47,079 nucleotides of DNA from Actinomycetota bacterium (GCA_012514635.1 JAAYZX010000049.1:1-47079), one strand, 5' to 3'. Shown: positions 1 through 9,814, counted from the stretch's first letter. Program-made: numbers and translations. Notes: generated by a model from the letters alone, not told the origin.

Positions 1-293
1 AGCAGCAGCGCCAGGCCGGGTGCGTGCTCAAACCGGCGCTCGTGCCGGAACATGACGGTCTCCTCGCCCACCGTCACCGCCCGTTCGCCCACCCCTACCG
101 TGATCTTGCGGATGGGGGGAGCCGCCGCCTCGCCCAGCTCTGCCGCCAGTTCGGGGCTCACGTGCGGGCACTTCTCGATCTCCACTTTGCCCCCCGCCAG
201 CTGCATGGCAAAGGCCATACACGTTGGAAACCCGCAATCCTTGCAGTTGGTCTTGGGCAACAGCTTATAGACCTGAAGGCCGCTGAGGGCCAC
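1..293 (-). CDS. acsC: Corrinoid iron-sulfur protein large subunit, N-terminus (cut by window edge)
   Basis: Large (gamma) subunit of the corrinoid iron-sulfur protein, which carries the methyl group to acetyl-CoA synthase in the Wood-Ljungdahl pathway. Only the first 97 codons lie in the window. The translation begins VALSGLQVYKLLPKTNCKDC and continues through GFPTCMAF and EKCPHVS. This gives the C-x2-C-x4-C...C pattern that binds the [4Fe-4S] cluster at the N-terminus of AcsC/CdhE proteins. GTG at 293 is chosen because AAAGGAG lies 7 bases upstream; an ATG at 298 is in another frame. Its partner acsD is 25.6 kb away at 25925, on the same strand, with an integron-bearing island between them. 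The cobalamin-binding part lies outside the window. Confidence 0.88.
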   Translation of the reverse strand, partial: MALSGLQVYKLLPKTNCKDCGFPTCMAFAMQLAGGKVEIEKCPHVSPELAAELGEAAAPPIRKITVGVGERAVTVGEETVMFRHERRFEHAPGLALL

Positions 294-519
294 GGCATCG
301 CTCCTTTCGTCGACCGGCACGGCCGTGGAGGGCGCGCGGACGCCTTCCGAAGCCATTGGAGAAGTATATCTTGCTTGCCCGCGGAGGGGCGGTCCTCGGG
401 TAGTGGCACAGCCGACACAGGTGAGCAGCGTCGGCCGGGAGACAGACTAGGCGCTCAATACCCCCGCGCTGCGGGCGTGTAGGAACCGGCGGCCAACGAG
501 GAACTGGCCCGCCCCCCTT

Positions 520-1407
520 TTATGTACCAGCAGCAATGAGAGTCCGTTGTTCATTGCTTGTTGGAGCCTGACCTGGAGCGAGGGGCATATCCCCGAGCGG
601 AAGGTCAGGCTGCCGGGCCGCAAACTCGGCCGGGGTGAGGTACCCGAGCGAGCTGTGCGGCCGTTCCACATTGTAGTCGCGTTTCCATATGCGGGCGAGG
701 GCTTGGGCTTCCCTGAGGTTGGCGAAGCTCTCGACGTTCAGGAGTTCATCACGCAGCCGAGACTGGAAGGCTTCGGCATATCCGTTCTCCCAGGGAGCAC
801 CCGGCTCCACGTAGAGGGTGCCCACCTGGGCGCGGGCAAGCCAGTTCCTGATGGCCTTGGCGATAAACTCCGGTCCGTTGTCGCTGCGTACGTGGGCGGG
901 CGCTCCTTTCTGGTTCATGAGGCGGATGAGCTCGTCGATCACGTCGAGCGAGGTGAGATGACGCTCGGGGCGCAGGGTGTGGCACTCGCGGGTGAACTCG
1001 TCGATCACCGTGAGCCATTTGAGAGACCGGCAGCGCTCATCCCGGTCGAAGATGAAGTCCCAGGCCCAGATGTGATTGGGGTACTCGGGCCGGAAGCGGG
1101 CGCAGCCGTTCTCGCCGCTGCCGAGGCGGCGACGTTTATGCTGCACCTGGGGCACCTTGTAGCCCTCCCGTTTCCAGAGACGATAAATGCGCTTGCGGTT
1201 CACCTGGAAACCCTCCCGGCGTAGCAGGGCCCAGATGCGCCGATATCCGTAGCGGGGATGCTTGCGCACGAGCGCCTGCATACGGGCGAGGATCACCGGC
1301 TCGTCTGCCGGGATCTCCAAGAGGTAGCGCTGGGTTGATCTGTTCTGCCCGACCAGGCGGCAAGCCCGGCGTTCGGAAAGCGCAAACTCGCTCATCAGGC
1401 GATTCAC
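520..1407 (-). CDS. IS3-family transposase OrfB (DDE integrase core)
   Basis: Catalytic half of an IS3-type transposase, 295 aa. An N-terminal HTH_21-like stretch (KHPRYGYRRIWALLRREGF) precedes an rve integrase core. The acidic triad is visible as WAWDFIFDR (first Asp), VRSDNGPEF (second Asp) and ENGYAEAFQSRLRDE (Glu), and the C-terminus has the usual YNVERPHSSLGYLTPAEF. The reading frame is intact. It lies 24 bases after the end of OrfA; in IS3 elements OrfAB is usually made by a -1 frameshift near this junction. Its family is certain, its activity is not, because OrfA is broken. Confidence 0.93.
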   Translation of the reverse strand: MNRLMSEFALSERRACRLVGQNRSTQRYLLEIPADEPVILARMQALVRKHPRYGYRRIWALLRREGFQVNRKRIYRLWKREGYKVPQVQHKRRRLGSGENGCARFRPEYPNHIWAWDFIFDRDERCRSLKWLTVIDEFTRECHTLRPERHLTSLDVIDELIRLMNQKGAPAHVRSDNGPEFIAKAIRNWLARAQVGTLYVEPGAPWENGYAEAFQSRLRDELLNVESFANLREAQALARIWKRDYNVERPHSSLGYLTPAEFAARQPDLPLGDMPLAPGQAPTSNEQRTLIAAGT

Positions 1408-1758
1408 AGCGTGGCGGCGACGGGCCGGGCTTAGAAGTTTCCCTCGGCCAGCTCCTTGAGCATGGCGTTATCTAGGGAGAGATCGGCGACCAGCTTCTTT
1501 AAGCGCAGGTTCTCGGCTTCCAGCTCCTTGAGCCGCCGAAGCTCGGTCGTGGTCATGCCACCGTAGAGCTGCTTCCAGCGATAGTAGGTCTTCTCAGAGA
1601 TGGCGAGATCCTGACAAATCTCAAGCAATGTGACGACCGGCGGCACGGCCGGCCTCTACTTCCCGGAGCAATCTCACGATCTGCTCGGGCGTATGCCTCT
1701 TTCCTTTGGACATCGACGATCGTCCTTTCCGGCCTTCACGGCCATTCAAGGACTCTCA
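537..1758 (-). mobile_element. IS3-family insertion sequence, probably inactive
   Basis: An insertion sequence about 1.2 kb long holding an OrfA/OrfB transposase pair read leftward. The proposed ends share the 9-base inverted repeat TGAGAGTCC (537-545 on the plus strand and 750-758 on the minus strand), starting with the TG usual for IS3 ends. The orfB reading frame runs 17 bases beyond the left repeat. I see no target duplication: the flanking triplets are CAA and GTC. The ends are therefore provisional. OrfA is frameshifted, so the copy is probably not autonomous. It sits directly upstream of acsC. Confidence 0.7.
1431..1713 (-). pseudogene. IS3-family transposase OrfA, frameshifted
   Basis: DNA-binding subunit of the IS3 transposase. 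A good start (ATG at 1713, AAAGGA seven bases upstream) opens MSKGKRHTPEQIVRLLREVEA. The frame then shifts near 1640-1650, and the rest (LEICQDLAISEKTYYRWKQL, then the leucine-rich coiled coil ending LKELAEGNF) is in the next frame. Joined, the two parts match the full HTH plus leucine-zipper layout of OrfA. A single missing or extra base explains the break. It could be a sequencing error, but the neighbourhood is rich in other broken genes. Confidence 0.8.
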
Positions 1759-1902
1759 GTCTAGCTGGTATCAATCGGGGGGCGCATTCCAGAACCACGG
1801 GGCTTCCATCCATGAAATCCGCATCACAAATAACCCCACGGCGCCTACCTCCAACCATGGTCTTATGACACGGCAGAGCCACCCCGACAGTGTATGCTTG
1901 TG

Positions 1903-2121
1903 ATGAAAGTCAGAGACACCATCAAGCTACTTCTGGACGATACCTGGTACCAGGTATCCCAAACCGGGAGCCACCGTCAATATAAGCACCCGACCAAACC
2001 CGGCCGGGTAACGGTGGATGGCATGGTGGAGCTCCATCTCGAAGGAATGGCAGAAGACGGGCTCTTGACAGACGAGACGAGCGAGATACTGGTGCGTCGC
2101 ATTAGCGTGGTCGCAGGGTAG
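1903..2121 (+). CDS. HicA-HicB remnant fused by internal deletion
   Basis: A 72-codon frame whose first 40 or so residues are a HicA mRNA-interferase N-terminus (MKVRDTIKLLLDDTWYQVSQ, then GSHRQYKHP with the catalytic His). The last 30 or so (VELHLEGMAEDGLLTDETSE) are the end of the HicB antitoxin's partly degraded RNase-H-like domain. The join is near codon 40, after KPGRVTVDG. A deletion therefore removed the end of hicA and most of hicB in frame. HicA normally runs to about 60 residues, with a further strand and helix; those are missing, so toxin activity is doubtful. Start ATG 1903 gives the standard HicA N-terminus; an in-frame ATG at 1894 is possible. Confidence 0.7.
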   Translation: MKVRDTIKLLLDDTWYQVSQTGSHRQYKHPTKPGRVTVDGMVELHLEGMAEDGLLTDETSEILVRRISVVAG

Positions 2122-2586
2122 TCCATCGGGGACATTTGCACGAGCGAGCCCGGCAGACCACCCAGCACGGAGCGCAGACCCAGTGCACCTCTTTGTCCCC
2201 TGTCTCTCGGTATTTGCACTCCGCCACAGTGCCCGGCGCAGTACGGGGAAGAAGTTGACGGTATCGAATAGCCCAGCCGGGGTAACCGAAGAACACGACG
2301 CTGTCAACCGCGTCAAGTCCTGCTGCCCTAGTCTCGGATAGCATGAGTTATGTGTGCCAACTATGTGTGCCAACCGACCGGAAGAACGCCACCGACGATG
2401 CCGGTGACAGTCCACAGTCCAGAGACGCTACGGTAGACCAGGTAGGTCGTCAAGAAACAGTTGCTCTACGGGTGTCTCTGTCAGTATTGAATACCCGCTG
2501 GTCAGAGCGCATTCCCGGAAACAACATCCCTATTATGGACCTCAAGTCAAGCTCGAGATGCCGCCCGGCGTCACAAACCTCGCGCC
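2122..2586. other. Region without recognisable gene
   Basis: About 465 bases between the HicA/HicB remnant and the nuclease pseudogene. Open frames exist on both strands, but none has a convincing start, ribosome site or family motif. I see no strong promoter, hairpin or repeat. It probably holds decayed accessory DNA. Confidence 0.5.
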
Positions 2587-3678
2587 CTATGCTATGTCGA
2601 ACCGCTGCTTCAGACGTTCGATCGTCAAGTCCCACTTCGAGACTCGTGGCTTGGCTACAGTATTCTGGTTACCGAAGAACCCCTTTTCCCTGACGGCCTG
2701 GCTGACCGGGACGGTCTTCAGCCACTTCATGCGAACCAGGTAGGCAGCCTTATCGTCATCTGCGGCTTTGTTCAGCCCTGCAGCCTTGACCGGCAGGTCT
2801 ATAAGTCGCACTTGTTGTCCCGCGTCGTTTGCCACCATGAAGTCATCGACAACTACGGCTTCTTCCAAGACTTCGCCAACACCTACGTAGCCGATTGCCG
2901 GTACGTTCACCCACAGCCTGCTTCCAGGCTGAAGAAGGAACAGTGTCTTCGTATACCAAGAGCCACCCTGAGCGCAGAAGAAGCCGTATTTGACCGCTTC
3001 CTCCCAGACCATGTGTTCGTCCACCCCAAAAGAGCCGTAATACTCACCGTTCCATTCACCCAAGGAGTCGGTCGGCTTCGACTCCACCATGGATGACTCG
3101 TTCAGCTAAGCGCGGGCCAGGTATTCACGTTCGTCGTCTCTGAAGGCACAGAAGAAGATGGCATTTATCTCTACGCCGTAGGTCACGGCCAGATACCTCA
3201 CCACGCGCTCAGCGCCGGGGTCCAGACTGGATGCTACGATCACCAGCTGGTGGGCAGTGTTAAGGTCCTCGGGCATCGCCTTGACCTTGAACCGAGTGCA
3301 GAACGCTTGGTCCAGTGACTCTCTGATTCGCTCCGGGTGATACTTCTTCTGGTAGGCATCGAAGATGCTAACCAGGTGTTCCGTCCGCAGGTCCTTCACC
3401 CAAGAACCGTAATCGAGCAGTTGAGCCACGATGTCCCGGTAGGTGGTATCCCGCTTGAGCTCCAACACGACCGGGTTGCCATCGGGGTCTATGGCAAGAA
3501 GGTCGATGAACTTGCCGTGGCTGGTCGGCACCTGCCGTCCGATTACCATCCAGTTGGGAGCTGCCACGGTGATGTCTTCGTCAAGGATGTCTTCCAAATG
3601 AGCCTCAATCTCAAGCGGGCTGAAGGTGAGCGCACGGAGGCCCTGGTCGATACGCCACATACCGAACTCCACTGTCAT
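2587..3678 (-). pseudogene. NucS/DUF91-like PD-(D/E)XK nuclease gene split by an in-frame amber codon
   Basis: Two open stretches in the same frame, separated only by a TAG at 3108-3106, together give a protein of about 363 aa. The first part has a PD-(D/E)XK nuclease core (GKFIDLLAIDPDGNPVVLEL followed by KR), as in NucS-like endonucleases. The second part (EWNGEYYGSFG ... VNVPAIGYVGVGEV ... GFFGNQNTVAKP) is the C-terminal half that I recall following this nuclease in full-length homologues. The sequence around the stop reads EYLARA-stop-LNESS. A tryptophan is expected there, so TGG to TAG is the simplest change. Start ATG 3678 has GAGGG six bases upstream. Either a pseudogene or two separately made halves; the second half has no good ribosome site. 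Confidence 0.72.
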
Positions 3679-3895
3679 GCAATCCCTCAATCATCAAGTG
3701 TCGGTGGCGAGATCCGGTTAGGCCACAACATCCCCGCAGATATAAGCACTTCCGGAAGCCCAGAAATGCTTCACAGCTGTCATGCCCTAGACAAGCAAAT
3801 GTCAACCTAATTTCAACCCAATCTTCATATTACAACCCCGAGCGGATAGACAGAAACCAGCGAGCACCCACGCACTTCCGCGACTGCAACCTCCC

Positions 3896-4294
3896 CCCAC
3901 CCGAAGCCTCACGGCCACCAGCGCCACCTTCGGCGTGCTGCTGTTCATCTTCCACGCTGCGGAGGCGGAGTTCCGCACGGCATGGTTCATCGAATCGGTG
4001 ATCTCGGCATCGCTGGTTGTTCTCGTCATCCGGACGCGCAGATCGATCTTCCGCAGCACCCCCAGTTGGAAGCTGCTGATTGCCACTCTGGTGGTAGTGG
4101 CGGCGGTGATGGTGCTCCCCTTCACGCCGCTGCGCGGCCCCTTGGGTTTCGCAGGCCTTCGGCCCGTGGTCTTCGCGGTCATCGGCGCGATCATCGCCAC
4201 CTACGTGTTGGCGGCCGAGGTGGTGAAGTGGCTCTTCTACCGCGCTGAAAGCCGAACCGGGCCGGGAAGGGGGCAAGTTCAGGAGCGGTTATGA
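3896..4294 (+). pseudogene. C-terminal fragment of a cation-transporting P-type ATPase
   Basis: A plus-strand frame that encodes only the last membrane helices of a P-type ATPase of the Mg2+/cation type. Readable parts are TATSATFGVLLFIFHAAEAE, FRTAWFIESVISASLVVLVI, RTRRSIFRSTPSWKLLIATL, and a final helix ending AEVVKWLFY. There is no ATP-binding or phosphorylation domain upstream, since the frame stops being recognisable before about 3896. It is a truncated leftover, with nothing nearby to complete it. Base composition is high-GC like the core genes. Confidence 0.75.
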
Positions 4295-4399
4295 TGAATA
4301 GGCTGTGGTCGGCCGAGACCTCAAACCTCCCGTGCGGCCACTGCCCGAGAGCGAGGTTGGGGGGAATCGACAAAACGAAGGGAAAGAGATTGCAGAGTG

Positions 4400-7300
4400 T
4401 CAGATGGCCGGCGTAACGAAATCGTCCCGCATCCTGAATGCGGCGGAAGAACCACTCGCGACAAGAGCATCGAGCACGTCCAGGACCGCCTTGCGCAGGG
4501 CCGGATCGCGCTTAAGTTCCATCGGCCGTGCGTAGACATGCCGCTGGAGAAGAACTTCGAGCATGAAGACGGTGTTGGACTCGCGCAGCATATCGGTGGG
4601 ATCTCCGCGTCCGAGTGCATTTGCGACGTGCACGAAGGCAGTAGGCATGGACCGCTCCCCGATGTGATAGAGAAAGCGCACGTAGCTATCTAGCACGATC
4701 CAGACCGACGGCAGCGCGTTGAAGAGCGCGTCCACGTTGTGCGCATAGCCTTCAAGACTCCGCCAGTGGCGGACGTTATCTTTCCACCACGCAGTCAGAA
4801 AGATCACCGACAGAACTTCGCTGCCATCAGGATGTTCCGTGTCCAGATGCGCGAGCCACTCGGCGCGCTTGACCCGCTCGGCAAACAGGTTCCATAGGAA
4901 CCAGTAATGCGGCGTATTGGGTTTGTTGTCTTCAATGCTCGTTAACCCCTGAATAACCCAGTGGGTCTCGCGCGGATGTCGATCAACAGCATCGAGAATC
5001 GGCAGCAAGACCTGTGCAGCATTCCCATCTGACGTGCGCATCGCAAATCGCTGAATGCAGTCGGATATTGCTTGCTCGCTCTCAAAATGCCTGTCAGGCC
5101 GATCGGGAGAAGGATCGTGCCGACGGTCCCAGCACTCCACGAGGTCTTCGCTCGCGCGTCGGTGCGCGGCCACGGCCAAAGGCTCGTTTGGAACCTGACT
5201 CAGGATCGTGAGGATCTTCGCGTGCGCCTTGGCTCCGAATATTCCACTGATGTCGAACCCGACATGCGCATCTTCAGCGATTTCCCCTTCAGTCCAGAAC
5301 CGCCTGCGAACGTCTGCGGCTGCCGCGGCGGAGATCACGCCCAGTGTGCCCCGCTTCTCGTAACGCTTCTTCTCTTCGGCGTTCCAGTCGCGATCGGCAA
5401 GAGCGGCCTCGGTTGCGATGGCATTGACGGTGCGCAGGGCAAGAGCGGGGTTGGCAGCCCAAAACTCGGCGTTCATGCCCCAGGTAGTGTGCCAACGGAC
5501 CTCGTCGATCGGATGGGTTAGCGCGACAACAAAGGCTTCATGCACGCGCGGCGTCTGGGTTTCCGTCAGCGGCTTGGAGAGCAACAGCGGCACGACGGAG
5601 GCACAGGGGCGATCAGCCAGCATCGAAAACCGCTGCACGCGGTCGATGGTTCCCCGCTGGTCCGCGTGTCTGGAGATCTCAGAGCAGATGACGTCGATGC
5701 ACCACTCCTTCTCTTCCGGGAATAACTCATCCCAGTGATCACGCACGCAGATGGCAGCCACGAATCCGGGAGCGTTGTGGGTGTTATCGGGATGCTCTAC
5801 GTCGCGATCCATGCCCTTCGCGCTTGCCAGCTTTTCACGCCACAGAGCAGGATCCGCAGAGCCAGTCTCGCGTTGAAAAATCCTGTTGGCCCAGACATAA
5901 ACGCCCAAACGGGCATTCATCTTGCCCATCTTCTTCGTGCTCTCGTCAATGAGTTGCTGAACTTCCGGAGCCGGAGGCTTGGGTTCGAGGCGGATGTAAT
6001 TCTTTGGAGGTTCCTCTTTATCCGCTGCCGATGCTTCGTTCGTAACGGACTGATCAGAGGCCACGTCGTACTGGCGCAGGTCCATCCTGTAAAGGGCGAG
6101 CTGCCATGTGAGATCCCGTTCGTTGCGCTTGTCCGGCGGGGGCAGCGCCGCGATGTGGCGATCGATGATGGCGTGAACCCGCGGGGCTAAAGGACCGAGT
6201 TGCAGGTTTGCGATGGCCGCCTCAAGGTCGTGCTTGCGGTGCGGCAGCGCGTTCGACTTCTTCCGCTCCTCTTCGTAGATCTTGTTTTCAGCGCGGAAGG
6301 TCGGGAACAATCCCGTGAGGCTCGAGGTCTGGTGCTCGCCGGCCATACGGCTGCGATCGATCTCGACGTAATCCTGCACCGACAGCAACACCAGAAGGGC
6401 TTCGCCTGACCGATGCGGGTGAGCGGTCGCGACGCTTGCGACGACGGCTGCGAGCGCGGCGGAATCGCTGCGCTGGAGGATCTCAAGCAGCACCGCGTCG
6501 AGTCCCGCGGGATGGGATTCAGCGTAATCGAGCAACCACTTCTCGAAGGCCATCAGCAACGAATGGAGCAAGTAGGGCCCGACGGATGTGCCGCGATACA
6601 GGCCCCAGAGGCACGGGTTCACCCACTGCTTGCGCGTCGTCCCGTTGGCAAACGTGAGCTCGATTTCCCACGCGGGTTCAAAGCGGTCAGGGAGGCGCGG
6701 ATGCGCGTACCACTCGGCACTGTGGTTGAAGACCTGGATCAGGAACTCGAGACCCTTTCTCGGCTGGTGCGTGAGCAGGTTGATCCACGGCCCCCTGAAG
6801 GCGCTGGCTGGGAAGAAATCATGGGCCAGGTATTTTTTGATGCCGAAGTAAAGGTCAACGTCGATGGATGAGCGGCCATAGGGTTCCGCGCACAGATATT
6901 CCTCCGTGGCTAGGAAGGTATCTAGGGCGACGGAGATCAAGAGGTCCGGCAGGTCACGGGCGGCGGGTGCACCGTCCAGGCCTGCGAGGAGGATGCTGCG
7001 GAATTCTTCGGCAATGGGATCGCGGCGGCGCCCTTCCTTGATCTGCCCGCGTAGGACGGCTTCAAAGCGCGCGGGGTCGGCGTTCGGAATCTTCGCAATC
7101 ACCTTCAGAATGCGTTGGCGCGTATCCCCTCCCCCATAGTAGTCAAAGCACGAGAGGAGCCAATGGGCAATGCCGGCAACATGTTCGGCCCCGTCGATGT
7201 CGGGTGCCCACCAGCTGACGCCCCGCACGGCATCCTCGATCAACGCGAGAAGCAGCGGTGTGTCTTCCGGTCCGAAACTGCCTATGTTGCGGTGCACCAG

Positions 7301-9481
7301 TCCCACGACGGTTGCCCAGACCGCGCCTTCCGGCACGCTCAGGATCGAGCTGTGGCCGCGCACGTCGGCGAGCCACGAGGGAGATGTCACACAGGCGACA
7401 CGCAGCAGGTGGATGACCCGCTTGAGGATCGCACGGTCATTGGCGAGTAGCTCGGCCTCGTGCCGCGTCAGGAATTCTGACGCCGACGGCGCCTTGAGCA
7501 GCGAGACCAACGTATCGTCACGGAACTGGGCAGGCACGTCGGCTTGCGCGATGGCCGCGCTGAACAGCCGGTCCGCTGCGGGTGCGTCGCGGTCGACCAG
7601 TTCCGCAACCCATTTGCGGTAGGAACGGCGGACGGCCGGGTGCGGGCCGACCGCGGATGACAGGGCGTTAAACGACGTCTCATCCGTGAGGTGTTGCTCC
7701 TCGATCCATTGCAGGATGGCCCAGTCCTCAAGGACGTCGTGCGCAGTCGCCACGAGCAAAGCATTGGTGCCCGGTGAAACAACCAGGGAATCCTGTTTGA
7801 GGAGAGTAATGGCTGCGGCGTCGAGTTCCGTTGCCGGCACGTAATCCGACAGGGCACGCGCCCTGCGCACGGCCAATTCCTGCAAAGCTTCTTCGCGCCG
7901 ACGCGGCATGCCGTATGCCGGGTTCTGGTCCGCCCGCACGATCTGCCGCCAGAAGAGGGCGCGGAAATCACGCTCGTTCTCCGGGAGCGGGCGACCCGCA
8001 TCCCACGGAATCTGCAACGCCTTGTCGATGAAGTACGGGTTGCGCAGGATCTCGCGCAGGACCGGTTTGGCGAGCGGCACTGCCAGAGACGGAAAGGCGG
8101 TCTCGATTTCCTTCAGCTCGGCATCGTCGAGCGGCGGGACCTTGACGACGGCGGGATCAATTCCCGCTGGCTGGAGAAAGCTGGCCTTCACCTGCTCCAC
8201 AGAATAGTCGCGGCAGGTCATGAGGATGCTGAGGCCATTGTCGGACTGGGCGAGCGTCATGAGGTCGCTGAACCCGTCGCGCGTCGGTTTCTCAAGCAGG
8301 CGTTCGACGCTCTCGATCACGAGTACCTTGCGGCCCTGTGCGCCGAGGATGGCCTGAAGCTCTGTGGCACGCGCCGGAATCTGGCTGTTGTGGAGTGTTT
8401 CGTCGATGTGGGCGACGGCGAATTCCTCGACCCGGAACCCGAAGGTGAAGAATTCGCGGGAGAGAAAGGTTACCGCTTCCTTCCCGATGACGGATTTGCC
8501 GCCGCCTGCCGGGCCCGTGATCAGGACGACTTGCTTTGCCTCGATGGCCGCAAGCACTTTGTGAACGATGCCAGCGCGCCGCAGGTGGAAAGCAGGCCCA
8601 ATCGTCGTGCGGATCTTCTGCAGAACCAATTCCGTGTGGTCCTTCAGTGTCGTCAGTATGCGCTGCTCGTGCGCGTTCACCTCGCCGTACGCCTGGACGA
8701 GAGCGGCTGGGAGGTCGGCGCGTTTCAGGCTCCGTGCTGCCGGTCCGACCTTGCTCGCGAAGGTCAGAAGAGCATCCCACGCGGCATCAGCACTCGCGGC
8801 AGGATCCGAATCGGTCATTTTGAGGGCGAGCAGCGTCTTGATGTGCGCCTCGGTCTGGCGCGTTGAGGTGTGCAGGTCGAGACTCAGGACGTGAAGCACA
8901 CGTAGGAAAGGCCACAGATCTTTAGCAGTGATACAGGTTTCTTCCAGTGCGCTGACGATCCTGCAAATCTGGTTGCACTGGTCCACCGACCTCTTCGAAA
9001 TGAACCCGTCGAGGGACAGCCGCCGTTGGAAGTCTTCACCGTCTGCCGCGCCTCTGGCACAGTCCAGCAGTCCGACGAAATTATCGAGAAGCGTGTTCGT
9101 GCCGCGCAGGGTGACGAGGACGATGCGATCGTGCTCAGGATTGAACGGGTCGGCCTTTTTGAAGTCTTTCCAGAAATCGCCAATCGCCTTCTCACACTCG
9201 TCGTTGACAGCACTGATGGTGAAGCTACGCTTCACCTGCCCGACGAGTCGTGCGGTCGGTGCGCCCGCACGCGCGCAGACAATGAGGAAATCGTCGGTGT
9301 TGAAGCCCAGATGCTCGGTCTGAAAATAGACTTTGGTGACAACTCTGTCGGTCAGGATGGGCGGGATGCTTCGGACGAGGAGCTGAGCCAGCCAGTACGC
9401 TGCCACGTGCTGTTCGAAGAATACACCCTCGTTGCCGGTAGAGATTGGGCTTGAAACTCTTTTCTTGCTTGGGTCGTCCAT
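4400..9481 (-). CDS. Giant STAND-like P-loop NTPase with N-terminal Cap4/DUF4297-like nuclease domain
   Basis: A protein of about 1693 aa. Counting from Met at 9481, residues 15-180 look like a PD-(D/E)XK nuclease of the Cap4/DUF4297 type: FFEQHV, then TDDFLIV (Asp63/64) and QVKRS (Gln82-x-Lys84). Residues 310-500 form a P-loop ATPase: LITGPAGGGKS (Walker A, about 321-331), KVLVIESVERLLE (Walker B region) and ILMTCRDYS. The remaining 1200 residues are helical, repeat-like and unassigned. This domain order (nuclease, NTPase, long sensor) is that of antiviral Avs/STAND proteins, so a defence role is inferred. Start 9481 (MDDPSKK) is preferred because the upstream codons to 9631 look non-coding, but no clear ribosome site is visible. 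A palindrome lies just upstream. Confidence 0.8.
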   Translation of the reverse strand: MDDPSKKRVSSPISTGNEGVFFEQHVAAYWLAQLLVRSIPPILTDRVVTKVYFQTEHLGFNTDDFLIVCARAGAPTARLVGQVKRSFTISAVNDECEKAIGDFWKDFKKADPFNPEHDRIVLVTLRGTNTLLDNFVGLLDCARGAADGEDFQRRLSLDGFISKRSVDQCNQICRIVSALEETCITAKDLWPFLRVLHVLSLDLHTSTRQTEAHIKTLLALKMTDSDPAASADAAWDALLTFASKVGPAARSLKRADLPAALVQAYGEVNAHEQRILTTLKDHTELVLQKIRTTIGPAFHLRRAGIVHKVLAAIEAKQVVLITGPAGGGKSVIGKEAVTFLSREFFTFGFRVEEFAVAHIDETLHNSQIPARATELQAILGAQGRKVLVIESVERLLEKPTRDGFSDLMTLAQSDNGLSILMTCRDYSVEQVKASFLQPAGIDPAVVKVPPLDDAELKEIETAFPSLAVPLAKPVLREILRNPYFIDKALQIPWDAGRPLPENERDFRALFWRQIVRADQNPAYGMPRRREEALQELAVRRARALSDYVPATELDAAAITLLKQDSLVVSPGTNALLVATAHDVLEDWAILQWIEEQHLTDETSFNALSSAVGPHPAVRRSYRKWVAELVDRDAPAADRLFSAAIAQADVPAQFRDDTLVSLLKAPSASEFLTRHEAELLANDRAILKRVIHLLRVACVTSPSWLADVRGHSSILSVPEGAVWATVVGLVHRNIGSFGPEDTPLLLALIEDAVRGVSWWAPDIDGAEHVAGIAHWLLSCFDYYGGGDTRQRILKVIAKIPNADPARFEAVLRGQIKEGRRRDPIAEEFRSILLAGLDGAPAARDLPDLLISVALDTFLATEEYLCAEPYGRSSIDVDLYFGIKKYLAHDFFPASAFRGPWINLLTHQPRKGLEFLIQVFNHSAEWYAHPRLPDRFEPAWEIELTFANGTTRKQWVNPCLWGLYRGTSVGPYLLHSLLMAFEKWLLDYAESHPAGLDAVLLEILQRSDSAALAAVVASVATAHPHRSGEALLVLLSVQDYVEIDRSRMAGEHQTSSLTGLFPTFRAENKIYEEERKKSNALPHRKHDLEAAIANLQLGPLAPRVHAIIDRHIAALPPPDKRNERDLTWQLALYRMDLRQYDVASDQSVTNEASAADKEEPPKNYIRLEPKPPAPEVQQLIDESTKKMGKMNARLGVYVWANRIFQRETGSADPALWREKLASAKGMDRDVEHPDNTHNAPGFVAAICVRDHWDELFPEEKEWCIDVICSEISRHADQRGTIDRVQRFSMLADRPCASVVPLLLSKPLTETQTPRVHEAFVVALTHPIDEVRWHTTWGMNAEFWAANPALALRTVNAIATEAALADRDWNAEEKKRYEKRGTLGVISAAAAADVRRRFWTEGEIAEDAHVGFDISGIFGAKAHAKILTILSQVPNEPLAVAAHRRASEDLVECWDRRHDPSPDRPDRHFESEQAISDCIQRFAMRTSDGNAAQVLLPILDAVDRHPRETHWVIQGLTSIEDNKPNTPHYWFLWNLFAERVKRAEWLAHLDTEHPDGSEVLSVIFLTAWWKDNVRHWRSLEGYAHNVDALFNALPSVWIVLDSYVRFLYHIGERSMPTAFVHVANALGRGDPTDMLRESNTVFMLEVLLQRHVYARPMELKRDPALRKAVLDVLDALVASGSSAAFRMRDDFVTPAI

Positions 9482-9498
9482 GCAAACCATCAAAGTCC

Positions 9499-9515
9499 GT
9501 ACAGCGTAGCTGTAC
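9499..9515. promoter_or_regulatory. Palindrome upstream of the giant NTPase gene
   Basis: GTACAGC-GTA-GCTGTAC, a perfect 7-base inverted repeat with a 3-base spacer, 18 bases before the preferred ATG of the NTPase. Its size and place fit an operator. It would be transcribed within the leader or lie just downstream of the promoter. No good -35/-10 pair was found next to it. Confidence 0.4.
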
Positions 9516-9814
9516 TGAGTATACTGAGAGGTCGGTTCAAAATGCAGCTTAAGAGCGGCCTTATCAGAGCGGCTGCACAACCCGCCCCATAGTCCCACGA
9601 ATGAACTGTAACAAGAACGCTCGACATACAACTGGTATGGTGGCGCTCCCGTTGAGACTGCAATAGTGGCCGACAGCGGACCATCGCGGAACGACTGTCG
9701 TCTGCGTTCAATGCCGCGTTACTGTTGACGCATATGCTTCGTGCCCCAAGGCTTCAGGACAGCGGAACCTTTGTGAGCATCAGCTTGATGCCTGGACTTG
9801 ACACGCACATCCGT

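Noticed and set aside
1927-2415. A 162-residue minus-strand reading frame over the HicA/HicB region.
   Set aside because: It overlaps the HicA/HicB frame on the opposite strand and has no recognisable motif or ribosome site.
2587-3678. Pyrrolysine insertion at the TAG of the NucS-like gene.
   Set aside because: The position should be Trp, no pyl genes are in the window, and neighbouring genes are also broken.
3691-3895. Promoter TTGACA near 3800 on the minus strand.
   Set aside because: No -10 box is found at 16-18 bases; the match is probably chance.
9482-9631. The 50-residue N-terminal extension of the giant NTPase.
   Set aside because: The residues look unstructured, the segment spans the palindrome and promoter region, and the nuclease domain begins after the later Met.
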